Shown here: positions 44,083-52,610 of the stretch, piece by piece | How the letters are laid out: the number at the start of each line of letters is the position of its first letter | Position numbering within the stretch: position 1 is the stretch's first letter | NCBI GenBank assembly: GCA_947561585.1 | Contig: CANNZV010001586.1 | Location: 186,001 to 250,000, forward strand | Source of the DNA: Caprella mutica | Taxonomy: Eukaryota; Arthropoda; Malacostraca; Amphipoda; Caprellidae | Length of the DNA: 64,000 nt | Direction: 5' to 3' | Position numbers and translations under genes: made by a program | The notes under the pieces: generated by a model | Told to the model about the DNA's origin: nothing | Databases searched by the model: none | Seen by the model: only the letters and a program-made list of their open reading frames with translations

Positions 44083-45388
44083 AAAGAGCAAAGAAAGTCC
44101 CCGATCAAATTTTATTTTTTAAATTAAAGATGTTATTTATTTACTAAATTTATCCATTTATATCTTATTCTCTTCTTATAATCATATACTTTAATGTTCC
44201 AGGTCTAAATTTGGATAAATTTACATTGTCTTTTGTAAAAATGAGTCAACGTGAGGCTATTATTCAGCTACACTGCGCGGGGAAGACAAACCCAGAGATT
44301 GTTAAGCTGTTAAAAGCACCGAAATGGACTGTTAGGGATGCTGTTGAACGCTACCAAGAACTGGAGACAATAGGTGATCGACTTAGGTGTGGACGACATT
44401 GCACTGCACTCACTCCAACCCAAATCAAAGCCATTAGGGAGCAGATAAGGAGTAAACTCAAGCGAAGCATGAGGAAGATGGCTAAGAGTATGGATATCTT
44501 CGAAAAAAGTGTGAGAACCATCGTCAAAAAAGACCTTAAGTTGTCTCCCTTCAAAATGACCAACATGCAACAGCTCACGGACTTGCTGAAACAAAAGAGG
44601 CTGGGCATATCAAAGATTCTTTTGAATGCAATGAAAGATGGCACGCAGGCTGGTGAGATTGTCTTTTCAGATGAGAAAATGTTCACTGTGGAGGCAAAAT
44701 TCAACTCCCAGAACGACAGAATTTTGGCAAAAAGTGCTGACAGTATCCCTCCATCCGTAAAGACTGTTTTCCGTCGTCAAAAGCCTGCCTCTGTGATGGT
44801 TTGGGCTGTCATCTCTGAGAGTTGGAGATCTCCTCTCATTTTCGTCAAAGAAGGCGCTAAAGTTAACGCAAAATCGTATATCGAGGATATTTTGACTCCA
44901 GGACAAGTCGAGATCAAGAAGCACTTCAAGGACAGGCCTTTTACATTTCAACAGGACGGTGCGCCCTTGCACACAGCGAACAAAACTCAGGATTGGTGTG
45001 AGCGTCCCTTTCCAGCGTCTTGGAGGAAGGAATTGTGGCCTCCTTCATCGCCGGACCTGAAACCTCTGGACTTTTGTGAGTGGTCCATCATGGAGAAGGA
45101 AGCGTGCGCTACAGCTCATGATAGTACGGAAACTCTGAAGAAGTCTCTCGAGCGACAATGGGCCAAAATTCCCCAAGAATCGTTCCGTGCTGCAGTAAAG
45201 AGCTTCAGAGGTAGACTCGAGAGAGTAATCGCCGCCAATGGTGGTCATATTGAAAAATTAATTGGTAGAACTGTTAAATGGGTTCATTGAGATATTGTGT
45301 GATAAGTTTTGTTTTATTTCATCCATCACAACTCATTAAATTTACATTTTTATATGATCGGGGACTTTCTCCGCACCCTGTATAAGAA
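44083..45388 (+). mobile_element. Tc1/mariner DD37D element with clipped left end
   Basis: The right end reads TGATCGGGGACTTTCTCCGC then ACCCTG, followed by TA. The left end has the inverse inner part (AGAAAGTCCCCGATCA) but lacks CAGGGTGCGG, which is replaced by LINE-like sequence (AAAAGAGCAA). Encodes an uninterrupted transposase (44211-45290). Inserted in the LINE between its endonuclease and the KNRFINN segment. Confidence 0.85.
44211..45290 (+). CDS. DD37D mariner/Tc1 transposase, intact ORF
   Basis: Open frame of 359 codons. The true start may be the second Met (44241, MSQREAIIQL), which begins the usual helix-turn-helix (residues about 11-60). A second DNA-binding half spans about 70-125. 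The catalytic triad is D154 (SDEKMF), D249 (QQDGAPLHTA) and D287 (PDLKPLDF), with 37 residues between the last two; WPPSSPD is present. The NGGHIEKL tail is near the end. By family knowledge it cuts and pastes its element at TA sites in the nucleus. No stop or shift, unlike every other transposase here, so it may still act in trans although its own left TIR looks clipped. Confidence 0.92.
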   Translation: MDKFTLSFVKMSQREAIIQLHCAGKTNPEIVKLLKAPKWTVRDAVERYQELETIGDRLRCGRHCTALTPTQIKAIREQIRSKLKRSMRKMAKSMDIFEKSVRTIVKKDLKLSPFKMTNMQQLTDLLKQKRLGISKILLNAMKDGTQAGEIVFSDEKMFTVEAKFNSQNDRILAKSADSIPPSVKTVFRRQKPASVMVWAVISESWRSPLIFVKEGAKVNAKSYIEDILTPGQVEIKKHFKDRPFTFQQDGAPLHTANKTQDWCERPFPASWRKELWPPSSPDLKPLDFCEWSIMEKEACATAHDSTETLKKSLERQWAKIPQESFRAAVKSFRGRLERVIAANGGHIEKLIGRTVKWVH

Positions 45389-45737
45389 TAGGTTTATTAA
45401 TAATGCAAGTGACCTTAAAAAAACTTGGAAAGATTTACGTGAAATTACTTCGTACGGCACAGTAAAGCAGGGAATAACTTCTGTTAGTGGTGACGAGGGT
45501 ACCATTACTAGTGATGATGAGATTGCTCAAACTTTTAATGAACATTTTTAATCTGTTGCTCATAGAATTGACAGTGCTTTATCTGTTACTGGTGAGAATC
45601 CTCTTTCCTACCTCAGTAGTAATCCCTATTCTATGTTTCAAGATCCAGTTTCGGTGGATGAGGTAAATAAGGTTTTCATGTCTCTCAATAATACAGAATA
45701 TGATATTGATACTGTTTCTGTAAATGTCTTAAATAAG
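45360..45737 (+). pseudogene. LINE region between endonuclease and RT
   Basis: Reads YKNRFINNASDLKKTWKDLR, then SVSGDEGTITSDDEIAQTF, an in-frame TAA after NEHF (45549), then SALSVTGENPLSYLSS, DEVNKVFMSLN and SVNVLNK, where the 45738 element is inserted. Matches the connector upstream of RT in CR1/Jockey LINEs. Confidence 0.75.
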
Positions 45738-46732
45738 GTGAACGGTATATTTCAACCCGGTATATTCCACCCCAGTATATTCCACCCTAGGTATATTCCA
45801 CCCCGGTATATTCCACCCCGGTATATTCCACCCCAGTATATTCCACCCCCGGTAAATTCCACCCCACTTTACTGGTAAGGTTTGTTAGTTATTGATATTA
45901 ATCATTTATTAATATTTTTATATAATGCATGTTAAGTTTCATTTTCATTGTAGCAAATTAAACCTTTCGTTGGTCAGTCACAAGCTGTTTATTTTTCTCT
46001 ACTATGTGATAAAACAGCAGAAAGAAAGTTGTGTAAACACTTTTTATCAGTTGAGATATTTTGATTCTCATGCTGATTTTCTTCACTATCGCCAACACAA
46101 CAGCAATATTGACAGTAAGATGATGTCATATACTACTTCATGTTATTTTTATATTATTTTGAATTTGTTATTTTTACTTCGAGTAAAAGTGGTGTAAAAT
46201 GGTTTTTGACTGAAGGCTTTTTTGACCAGGCGGTGTTTGAAGGGGATGGGTACAGGGTTTTAACACTGAAGGGATCATTGCCATTTTTACATGGAGAGAA
46301 TTTGATCACGGGAATAATTGTCCTAGAATCCCAAACAGCAACTTACAAGCAAAAAGCGAAAACATTGAATGGATTTTCTCTACCAATCGTCTCCATCCAT
46401 ACCTCTTCCAACCATTGTTGTAAGAGCATGTACTATAGTTTCATGTAAAAGCAAAATTAATATCAATTTGCACAACATGTAAACTTTGAAATAAACTACC
46501 ATATTATGAATATTTATATTTTTGTATATTAGGATAAAATTTCAAAAAATTGACTGAAGCCACCTCTAAAAATTGTCCAATTGTCTCAGGATATCGTCTG
46601 AATTATTTCTTCATGGATACGAAGTATTTAACAAATGGCAATCTAGAATTAAAATTTTTGACTTTTTATTGTCACCATAATGAACATTGTCACAGGGGTG
46701 GAATTTACCGGGCAGGAATATACCTAGAACCC
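45738..46732. mobile_element. Foldback element with GGTATATTCCACCCC arms, inserted in the LINE
   Basis: The left arm (45750-45870) has about eight units of GGTATATTCCACCCC. The right arm (46694-46725) has two inverted units. The right terminus on the minus strand reads GGGTTCTAGGTATATTCC. Flanks TTAAATAAG (45729-45737) and TTAAAGAAG (46733-46741) match 8 of 9. Removing the element and one flank restores the LINE frame (NVLNK or NVLKK followed by SGSVLKYPFS). The interior is noncoding. Confidence 0.85.
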
Positions 46733-46741
46733 TTAAAGAAG

Positions 46742-47437
46742 AGTGGATCAGTTTTGAAATATCCTTTCTCCCTTATTATAAATAAATTATTTTCTAATGG
46801 TAGATTTCCCGATGACTTGAAGAAAGCGATAGTGGTACATATTCACAAAAAAGGCGATAAATCTAATTTCAATAGTTATCGTCCTATTTCTATTTTGCCT
46901 TTATTTATAAGGTTATAGAGAAATGTATGGCTATCCATCTTTTATCATTCACTGATCGATTATCTATTAATTTTATGAGAGGTCTTTCTACTGCTGATGC
47001 TGTTATTGACTTTACCGAATATGTTTATGGTAACTTAGAATTGAAAAATCATACTGTAAGAGTGATCATAGACTATTCCAAGGCCTTCGGCACCGTGGAA
47101 CATAGTATTTTTCTGTCCAAGGAGCAGCCCTTGACTGGTTCAAGAGCTACCTAGATAACCGTAAACAATGTATTAGGATCGGTAGTTCTTTTCCTTCTAG
47201 TAAGAATGTGATAATTTGTGTTCCTCGGGGGAGTCTTTTGGGCCCCTTGTTTTTCACCTTGTATGTTAATGATTTTCCCAAAGTTTCTCTCTTGTTGAAA
47301 GCTGTATTATTTGCAGATGGCACTGCCGTTTCCATTTCTGGATCAGACATCCAATACTGCAATATGAATAATGAACTTGCAAAAATAAACTCTTGGTCTG
47401 TTGCAAGTAGATTGTCACTTAATGCAGAAAAGACGAG
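46742..47437 (+). pseudogene. LINE reverse-transcriptase domain fragment
   Basis: Reads SNGRFPDDLKKAIVVHIHKK, NSYRPISILP, then with shifts MRGLSTADAVIDFTEYVYG, VIIDYSKAFGTVEHSI, ALDWFKSYLDNRKQCI, PRGSLLGPLFFTLYVNDFP and VLFADGTAVSI. The catalytic FADD box is changed to FADG and several frames are broken, so it is inactive. Ends at NAEKT, where the 47438 element is inserted. Confidence 0.85.
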
Positions 47438-47701
47438 TAGTCAGGAGGCCTGGTGAAATAATTGTGCATTTAATGATACAAGTATAAAATTTGGCATGAA
47501 TCAACAATACCCATAATCAAATTTAAGTTATAGGGCCATTTCAAATTTCCTCCTTGGTCTCTTTGACAGCCATTTTACAAATTGGCGACGATTTTTTTTC
47601 ACATTTCCCTATACCCACTGTATAATCATAGTCTTTTCGTCTAAACATACTATTATGATGATATATTTATATGTGTTTTTATTTCTACTATAAATGCATG
47701 T

Positions 47702-48006
47702 CGTTCTATGTCCTTTCGCCGAAAACACTTTCGCCGCACGACACATTCGCCGAAAATATGACAATTATTTAACAAAATGAGGTATACTTACTTTAAAGTA
47801 AAAAGCGGTAAAGTATACACTTTGTCAATATCAAACCTAGCAAAAGAGGGCCAAGCCCCTTCAACTCAACCCCCCTCACCCAACCGGACCGCTAATCTAA
47901 ACTTAGGTGGACTAAACCTCTTTATTTTGAAAACGTATAGTGTTTTTTAATTTTTCGGCAAAGGTGTCGTGCGGCGAAAGTGTTTTCGGCGAAAGGACCG
48001 GTCACC
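47702..48006. mobile_element. MITE with TTTCGCCGAAAAC ends
   Basis: Inverted ends with GTCCTTTCGCCGAAAACAC, then TTTCGCCGCACGACAC, at the left, and the inverse at the right. Likely target copies ATGCATGT (47694-47701) and ATGCAATGT (48007-48015) differ by one indel. A fragment lies at about 4456-4560. Confidence 0.75.
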
Positions 48007-48529
48007 ATGCAATGTATAGGTCTTTTGGCTATATTTTATTATAGCTTTTTTTCATAAAATAGCTACATCCTTTTTAGCTCTTCTTTATTCATATATAAAG
48101 AAATTGAAAAAAATGTACGTTTCTAACTGAACTGGTTCAAATCCCGTTCCGTACAAGTACAGTAGTAAATGTACTGACGTGAGTCCTAATGCGATGCCTT
48201 AAATGTTGTCTTGCAGCGTTGTTTAATGTTTTTTCCCTGCTTAATACAGTGTAAAACATTATGGTGGCTTCATTGGACATACTATTTACTTAATGTTGAA
48301 AGAGCTAGGGATCTTCCTGATGATCCCTTCCTAGAGAACGTCTTTGTGCAAGGTCCTTTCCATTCTATTTTTATATTTCTGTAATCATTGGAACTAAGGT
48401 TACCGTTCATAAAACTGCAAATCATTAAACATACAGTTCTATATATACATTATAGTATGTAATTTAAGTTATTCTTGTGATTTTAAGCGAAAATTAGATC
48501 AGAATACCTGATTCGCTTTTCAAGCGAAT

Positions 48530-50352
48530 ACCTGGCAGGCAGCTGCAGAGATGGTCCGTTTAATTGGAGGAGTTTCAAGCATCGATGGAGAGACCAGAGA
48601 GAAAAAAAACTAACTTTTCGTCACCATAAACAAATCAGAAGTACACAGGTGACTTTCTTCAACCAAGTGAAGGCTCTCAGTACGGTGATGGAGGAGATGG
48701 GGAATCCTTTCAAATGATACCAATGAACTACTTGTTCAGGATACTAGAGATATGGCTGATCCAGCAGTCATAAACGCAATGTGCTACCTTGAGGCAAGTG
48801 GCCAAACTCAGTACGACACATTTGATACTGAACGCCTTACCTCACAAAAATATCTGTCAAAGAACTAATCAAACGAAATAACTTTCCTAATTTACGTTGT
48901 CCTCCATTACGGAAGAAATCTAGGGCTAAGCAGAAGCTGAACTCTTTGAAAAGTGACTGTTCACTTTTTTCAGCTTGTACATATCTTGCCAGAAACGTGA
49001 TGGAGACTTAAACGAATTCTTCGCTCACGAGAATCAGGTATGGCCGCCATCACTTTCTAATTTGGGCAAGCTACGTCTGAGTACCAAGTCAGACATTGTG
49101 AGTTGCCTGAACGATCTGGTTTCCAATCGAATGTAATCTCTGTCGCCAGAAGATCCGCCTGGTGTAACTGGCACGCCTTCAGTTGATGCTATGATCCTTG
49201 ATGGAAAAGCAATAGTGAACAATCTGAACATGCTTAAGCCAGGATTTTCTATGCATCTCAGATCTTCTTGCCTTACATCATGACACAGCAACAGCATGCA
49301 CAGAGAGTAGAATTGGCATGGAAACTTAAAGTCATACACACGTAGTTTGAGAGACAAGAGGAATTGGTGTTGCGTAACAGCCTCTAATGCTCTACCTAAA
49401 AACTGGCAGGCATTTCTAAGAAATGACAACAAAAAAGAACTATTCGCTTTCTTCAGTCTACAAATAGCAAATCAGGAAACACAAGGCCAGATTATCGCCA
49501 CCCACCATGATAACGTGCTCTGTACTCAGACTAGAAAAAACCACTGATCTTGCACCGTGTACCCAGAAAGAAGCTGATACTAGGATCTTCTTGCATGTCA
49601 TGGATGCTACTCAAGATGGATGTCGCTAAGTGATGAGATGATCTGTACAGTTGATTCAGATGTTTTAGTACTGGCTATAGAAGCAATACAGTAGCTTACC
49701 ATAGACGAACTTTGGGTCGCTTTTTCAACAGGCAAAGGCTTCAGATACCTCGCAGCCTGTGAAAAGGCAGGTGCGCTTGGCCCAGAAAGATGCACAGTCT
49801 TGCCCTTTCTGCACGCATTTAGTTGTTGCGTCAAAGTCTCTTGCTTTGCTGGCCGCGAAAAAAGGACAGTCTGAGACATATGGAAGAATTATAATGAGGA
49901 AATCTCTACATTTTGTGCCATAGCATCAACTCCTTCTTCTGTTGACGATGACCAGTTTGAGACACTGGAACGCTTTGTAGTTATTCTTGACCGTGTCAGC
50001 AGTGATGTGAAAGTGAATGAGGCTAGAAAACAACAGTTCTCACGAAAAGGGAGAACCATTTACAGTCTTCCACCGAATGAGGCTGCACTTCGTGAACACA
50101 CAAAGAGAGCAGAATACCTGCCAGGCCGTGTCTGGGCACAGAAGTTCGTGGCTTCTGCAGAATGGGACTGAATGCAAACCGGCAGGTGGGGACTGGGAAT
50201 TTAAGTGGACTGCACTTTCTGAGGCTTCTTACGCCTGTCGTGAGTTGCAGAAATGTGGATGCAAAATGGGCTGCACAGAACGGCGTAAACACGTGAAGGC
50301 CGCTCTACCTTGTACTGGCCTGTGTCTTAGCAGAAGATTATGCGATCGTTAG
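48530..50352 (+). pseudogene. Degenerate transposon-encoded protein with EADTRI motif
   Basis: In broken plus-strand frames: DPAVINAMCYLEASGQTQYD (about 48760), the DGDLNEFF-like segment (about 49000-49030), LPKNWQAFLRNDNKKELFAF (49390), CTQKEADTRIFLHVMDA (about 49560), ELWVAFSTGKGF with a frame shift (about 49710), LGPERC (about 49780), VNEARKQQFSRKGRTIYSLP (about 50010) and DWEFKWTALSEASYACREL (50190), with a Cys-rich end (CGCKMGC, VKAALPCTGLC). I know this block order from uncharacterised proteins that are abundant in invertebrate genomes, and infer it is the transposon's own gene. The position where that family has a GCDT motif reads SCC here. Many stops; dead. Confidence 0.75.
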
Positions 50353-50790
50353 TGAAGAATTCATACATTGCAATTAACTATGAGATACAGTTCATTCATT
50401 TTTTCTACATAAAACAGAAAATGCTGACTTAATGAAAAATGGAAATTTATTCACACCTTTCTGTTCATGTAAATTAAAAATATTAATAAATGCCTTATCT
50501 AACATTAATACTTGATTCAATTTGATTTCAATAAAATTCTATGTTGAATATTGTATATTGTGACATAAAGATAAGGATTTTGAGCTGATTAGAGGAAAAT
50601 ATATTTGGTTGACATATGTGCAATCGGGCATTTTGGAAAATGGCTGCCATTGATATCATAGTTGAAATTTGAAATGGCCCTATAGCTAAATAAATTCCTT
50701 GAATTGTTTAGTAACAACCTTCCAAATTTCTTGCTTGTATCATTAAATGCACAATTAGTTGAAATATTTCACCAGGCTGCCTGACTAGAG

Positions 50791-51447
50791 TGCAATGATG
50801 TTTTCTTAACAGAGCTACTAATTTAAACTTAACCGAACGTCTACATGTGAATAATGTTGATGTTGAATTGGAGGATAGTGTTAGGTTTTAGATATAATTT
50901 TGGACTGCAATCTCAGATTTAAAGAGCACATTGGTGACGTATGTTCCAAGCTGTCAAATAGAGTGAGAGAGTTCCTCCCATGTAGATCATTGATTGCTTT
51001 ATATTGTAATTTATTTTATCCTTACTTGTTATATGGTAATTTACTGTGGGGAGGGATTTATGATACTCATCTGAATACTCTTGAAATGCTCCAGTAGAAA
51101 ACAATTAGAATTATTACCAGTAGAAACTGAATTTTGAAGGTAAAGGATGAGCATAGTTATCTGCTGCTGCTGTATTTTATTAAGAATAGGGAAAGTTTTC
51201 TCTTTATAATAATGCTTATAAAATACCAGGAACTCCAGGGTTCAGATACCATAGGTTAACTTCTACTGAACATAGTGTTGAATTTTCTTGTGTAAAATCT
51301 TGGCATTCTCTTCCTGCGTATCTGCGAAATATAAATTCTTACAGCTAATTTAGGCGTGCTTTAAAGAAGTATTTTTTTATAGTTATGTTACTGATTTGTG
51401 ATAATGCATTTAAATTTTTTTGCTGTTTATTAGGTTGTATAGTAATG
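50791..51447 (+). pseudogene. LINE RT thumb/C-terminal region
   Basis: Continues the RT frame: SAMMFS, then VDVELEDSVRF, ILDCNLRFKEHI, SLIALYCNLFYPYLLYGNLL, WGGIYDTHLNTLEMLQ, HRLTSTEHSVEFSCVKSWHS and RALKKYFF, as in CR1-type LINEs. Several stops. Confidence 0.8.
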
Positions 51448-51494
51448 TAACGGCTGTGTTGAAATGTTTTTTTCTACGTTGGTATAATTTATTT

Positions 51495-52464
51495 GTGGAC
51501 CGACAATTGGGCCCGCCGACAATTGAGCCCAGGCATTTGGGCCCCACGACAATTGGGCCCCGGACAATTGGGCCCGAGACAATTATATTATTTTCCAATT
51601 TTTTTCAGAGTTTACTGTATTAACTCAATTAAAGAACCTTGATACTGTAATAACTAGGTTTGTTACCATATTCGTCTTGTATAAAAATATAGTCTTGAGC
51701 ATATTTAAAATAATAAATATTCCTTACATGAAAAAAATATTCTCGGTATGAAAAATAAATATTTTTAATAGAACATATTCTTTTCAGGAATAAATACTAT
51801 TATTCTTTTAAACTAAAATAATTCTGCTAGTTACAGTACCTCTATGAATTTATATAGTAAACTCCTGTGAAGTAAATGAGTTAGGATGTAGCTAATAGAA
51901 AATAAGAATGTAGCTATTTTAGATGAAGAAACAATAGAATAAAAGGAAGTAGGCATTATAGATATACCGGAATTATTGGAGTTAATGTGAATTATTTGAA
52001 TACTGTTCAATGTTCAATATTGAAGAGGTTTTTGAATTAATATTACAAAATGTATTCTAATAATCTCATTTTATCCCAACAACTGTTCAATGTAACGTAT
52101 AACCTTTAAAATTTACCCCTTTTTTACCAAATATTTTTAATTTGTCAGACAATGTACACTACACATTGGATTCATATGACATGATTCAGAATAATAAGAC
52201 TTATTTAAATACTTCAATGATTTTCTTTACATTGAAACATGAGATTAGCATCCAAATGTGATTTAAGGGGCTTGCTAATATATAACTTATCAAGTATATG
52301 AATCGAAATAAAAAAATATAGACATATTTTAAACATAAATATAAACATTTCTTTATTGTGTATTCTGCCCAATTTTTTTCTGGGCTTAAATGTTTTGGGG
52401 CCCAATTGTCCTGGAGCCCAATTGTAGTTGGGCCCAAAAGTCCTGGGCCCAAGTGTCGGGGCCC
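51495..52464 (-). mobile_element. Foldback element with GACAATTGGGCCC arms, copy 2 (inverted)
   Basis: The left end GTGGACCGACAATTGGGCCC faces the inverse of GGGCCCCGACACTTGGGCCC at the right. Arms have about five units each. Flanks AATTTATTT (51486-51494) and AATTTATTG (52465-52473) match 8 of 9. The interior is the reverse complement of 40322-41454; TATAGTCTTGAGCATATTTA at about 51688 is the inverse of 41217. It lies in the 3' UTR of the LINE. Confidence 0.88.
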
Positions 52465-52610
52465 AATTTATTGTAGTCATGACTTATGTGTCGTAAAGCT
52501 GTTTCAAGTTTAACTAAACTTTTTGAACCTTGCCTGAAAATTCCTCTTGTTAGTGGAAATTATAAAAGGGCTTGGTGATTATGTTTTATGTTTGCATCAA
52601 TAAATCCTTA

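Larger units (their letters stand above)
47438..50787 (+). mobile_element. TIR DNA transposon carrying an EADTRI-type protein, 3-bp TSD
   Basis: Inverted ends TAGTCAGGAGGCCTGGTGAA and the inverse of TAGTCAGGCAGCCTGGTGAA. The inner TIR AATTGTGCATTTAATGATAC is also inverted at both ends. The flanking GAG on both sides (47435-47437, 50788-50790) and the LINE frame (NAEKT then SAMMFS) resuming exactly across the site support a 3-bp duplication. Contains one long degenerate coding region (48530-50352) and a nested MITE (47702-48006). Superfamily not assigned. Confidence 0.8.
42190..52610 (+). mobile_element. CR1/Jockey-group LINE interrupted by five insertions
   Basis: With nested elements removed (42521-42997, about 44083-45388, 45738-46741, 47438-50790, 51495-52473), about 3.3 kb remains. 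In order it encodes a linker (LTPNRINVPFLNNIDPDDNY), an endonuclease (43060-43813), a pre-RT region (KNRFINNASDLKKTWKDLRE), the RT domain (46742-47437), the thumb/C-terminal region (50791-51447) and a 3' UTR ending near 52610 (AATAAATCC). Frames resume at the removed sites. Stops and shifts make it non-functional. Both ends are approximate and the exact clade needs a phylogeny. Confidence 0.85.

Noticed and set aside
44310..44972. Minus-strand ORFs of about 100 aa opposite the DD37D transposase
   Set aside because: Antisense shadows of the intact transposase gene.
49034..50292. Minus-strand ORFs of 89-132 aa over the EADTRI transposon
   Set aside because: The conserved blocks are on the plus strand; these are antisense shadows.
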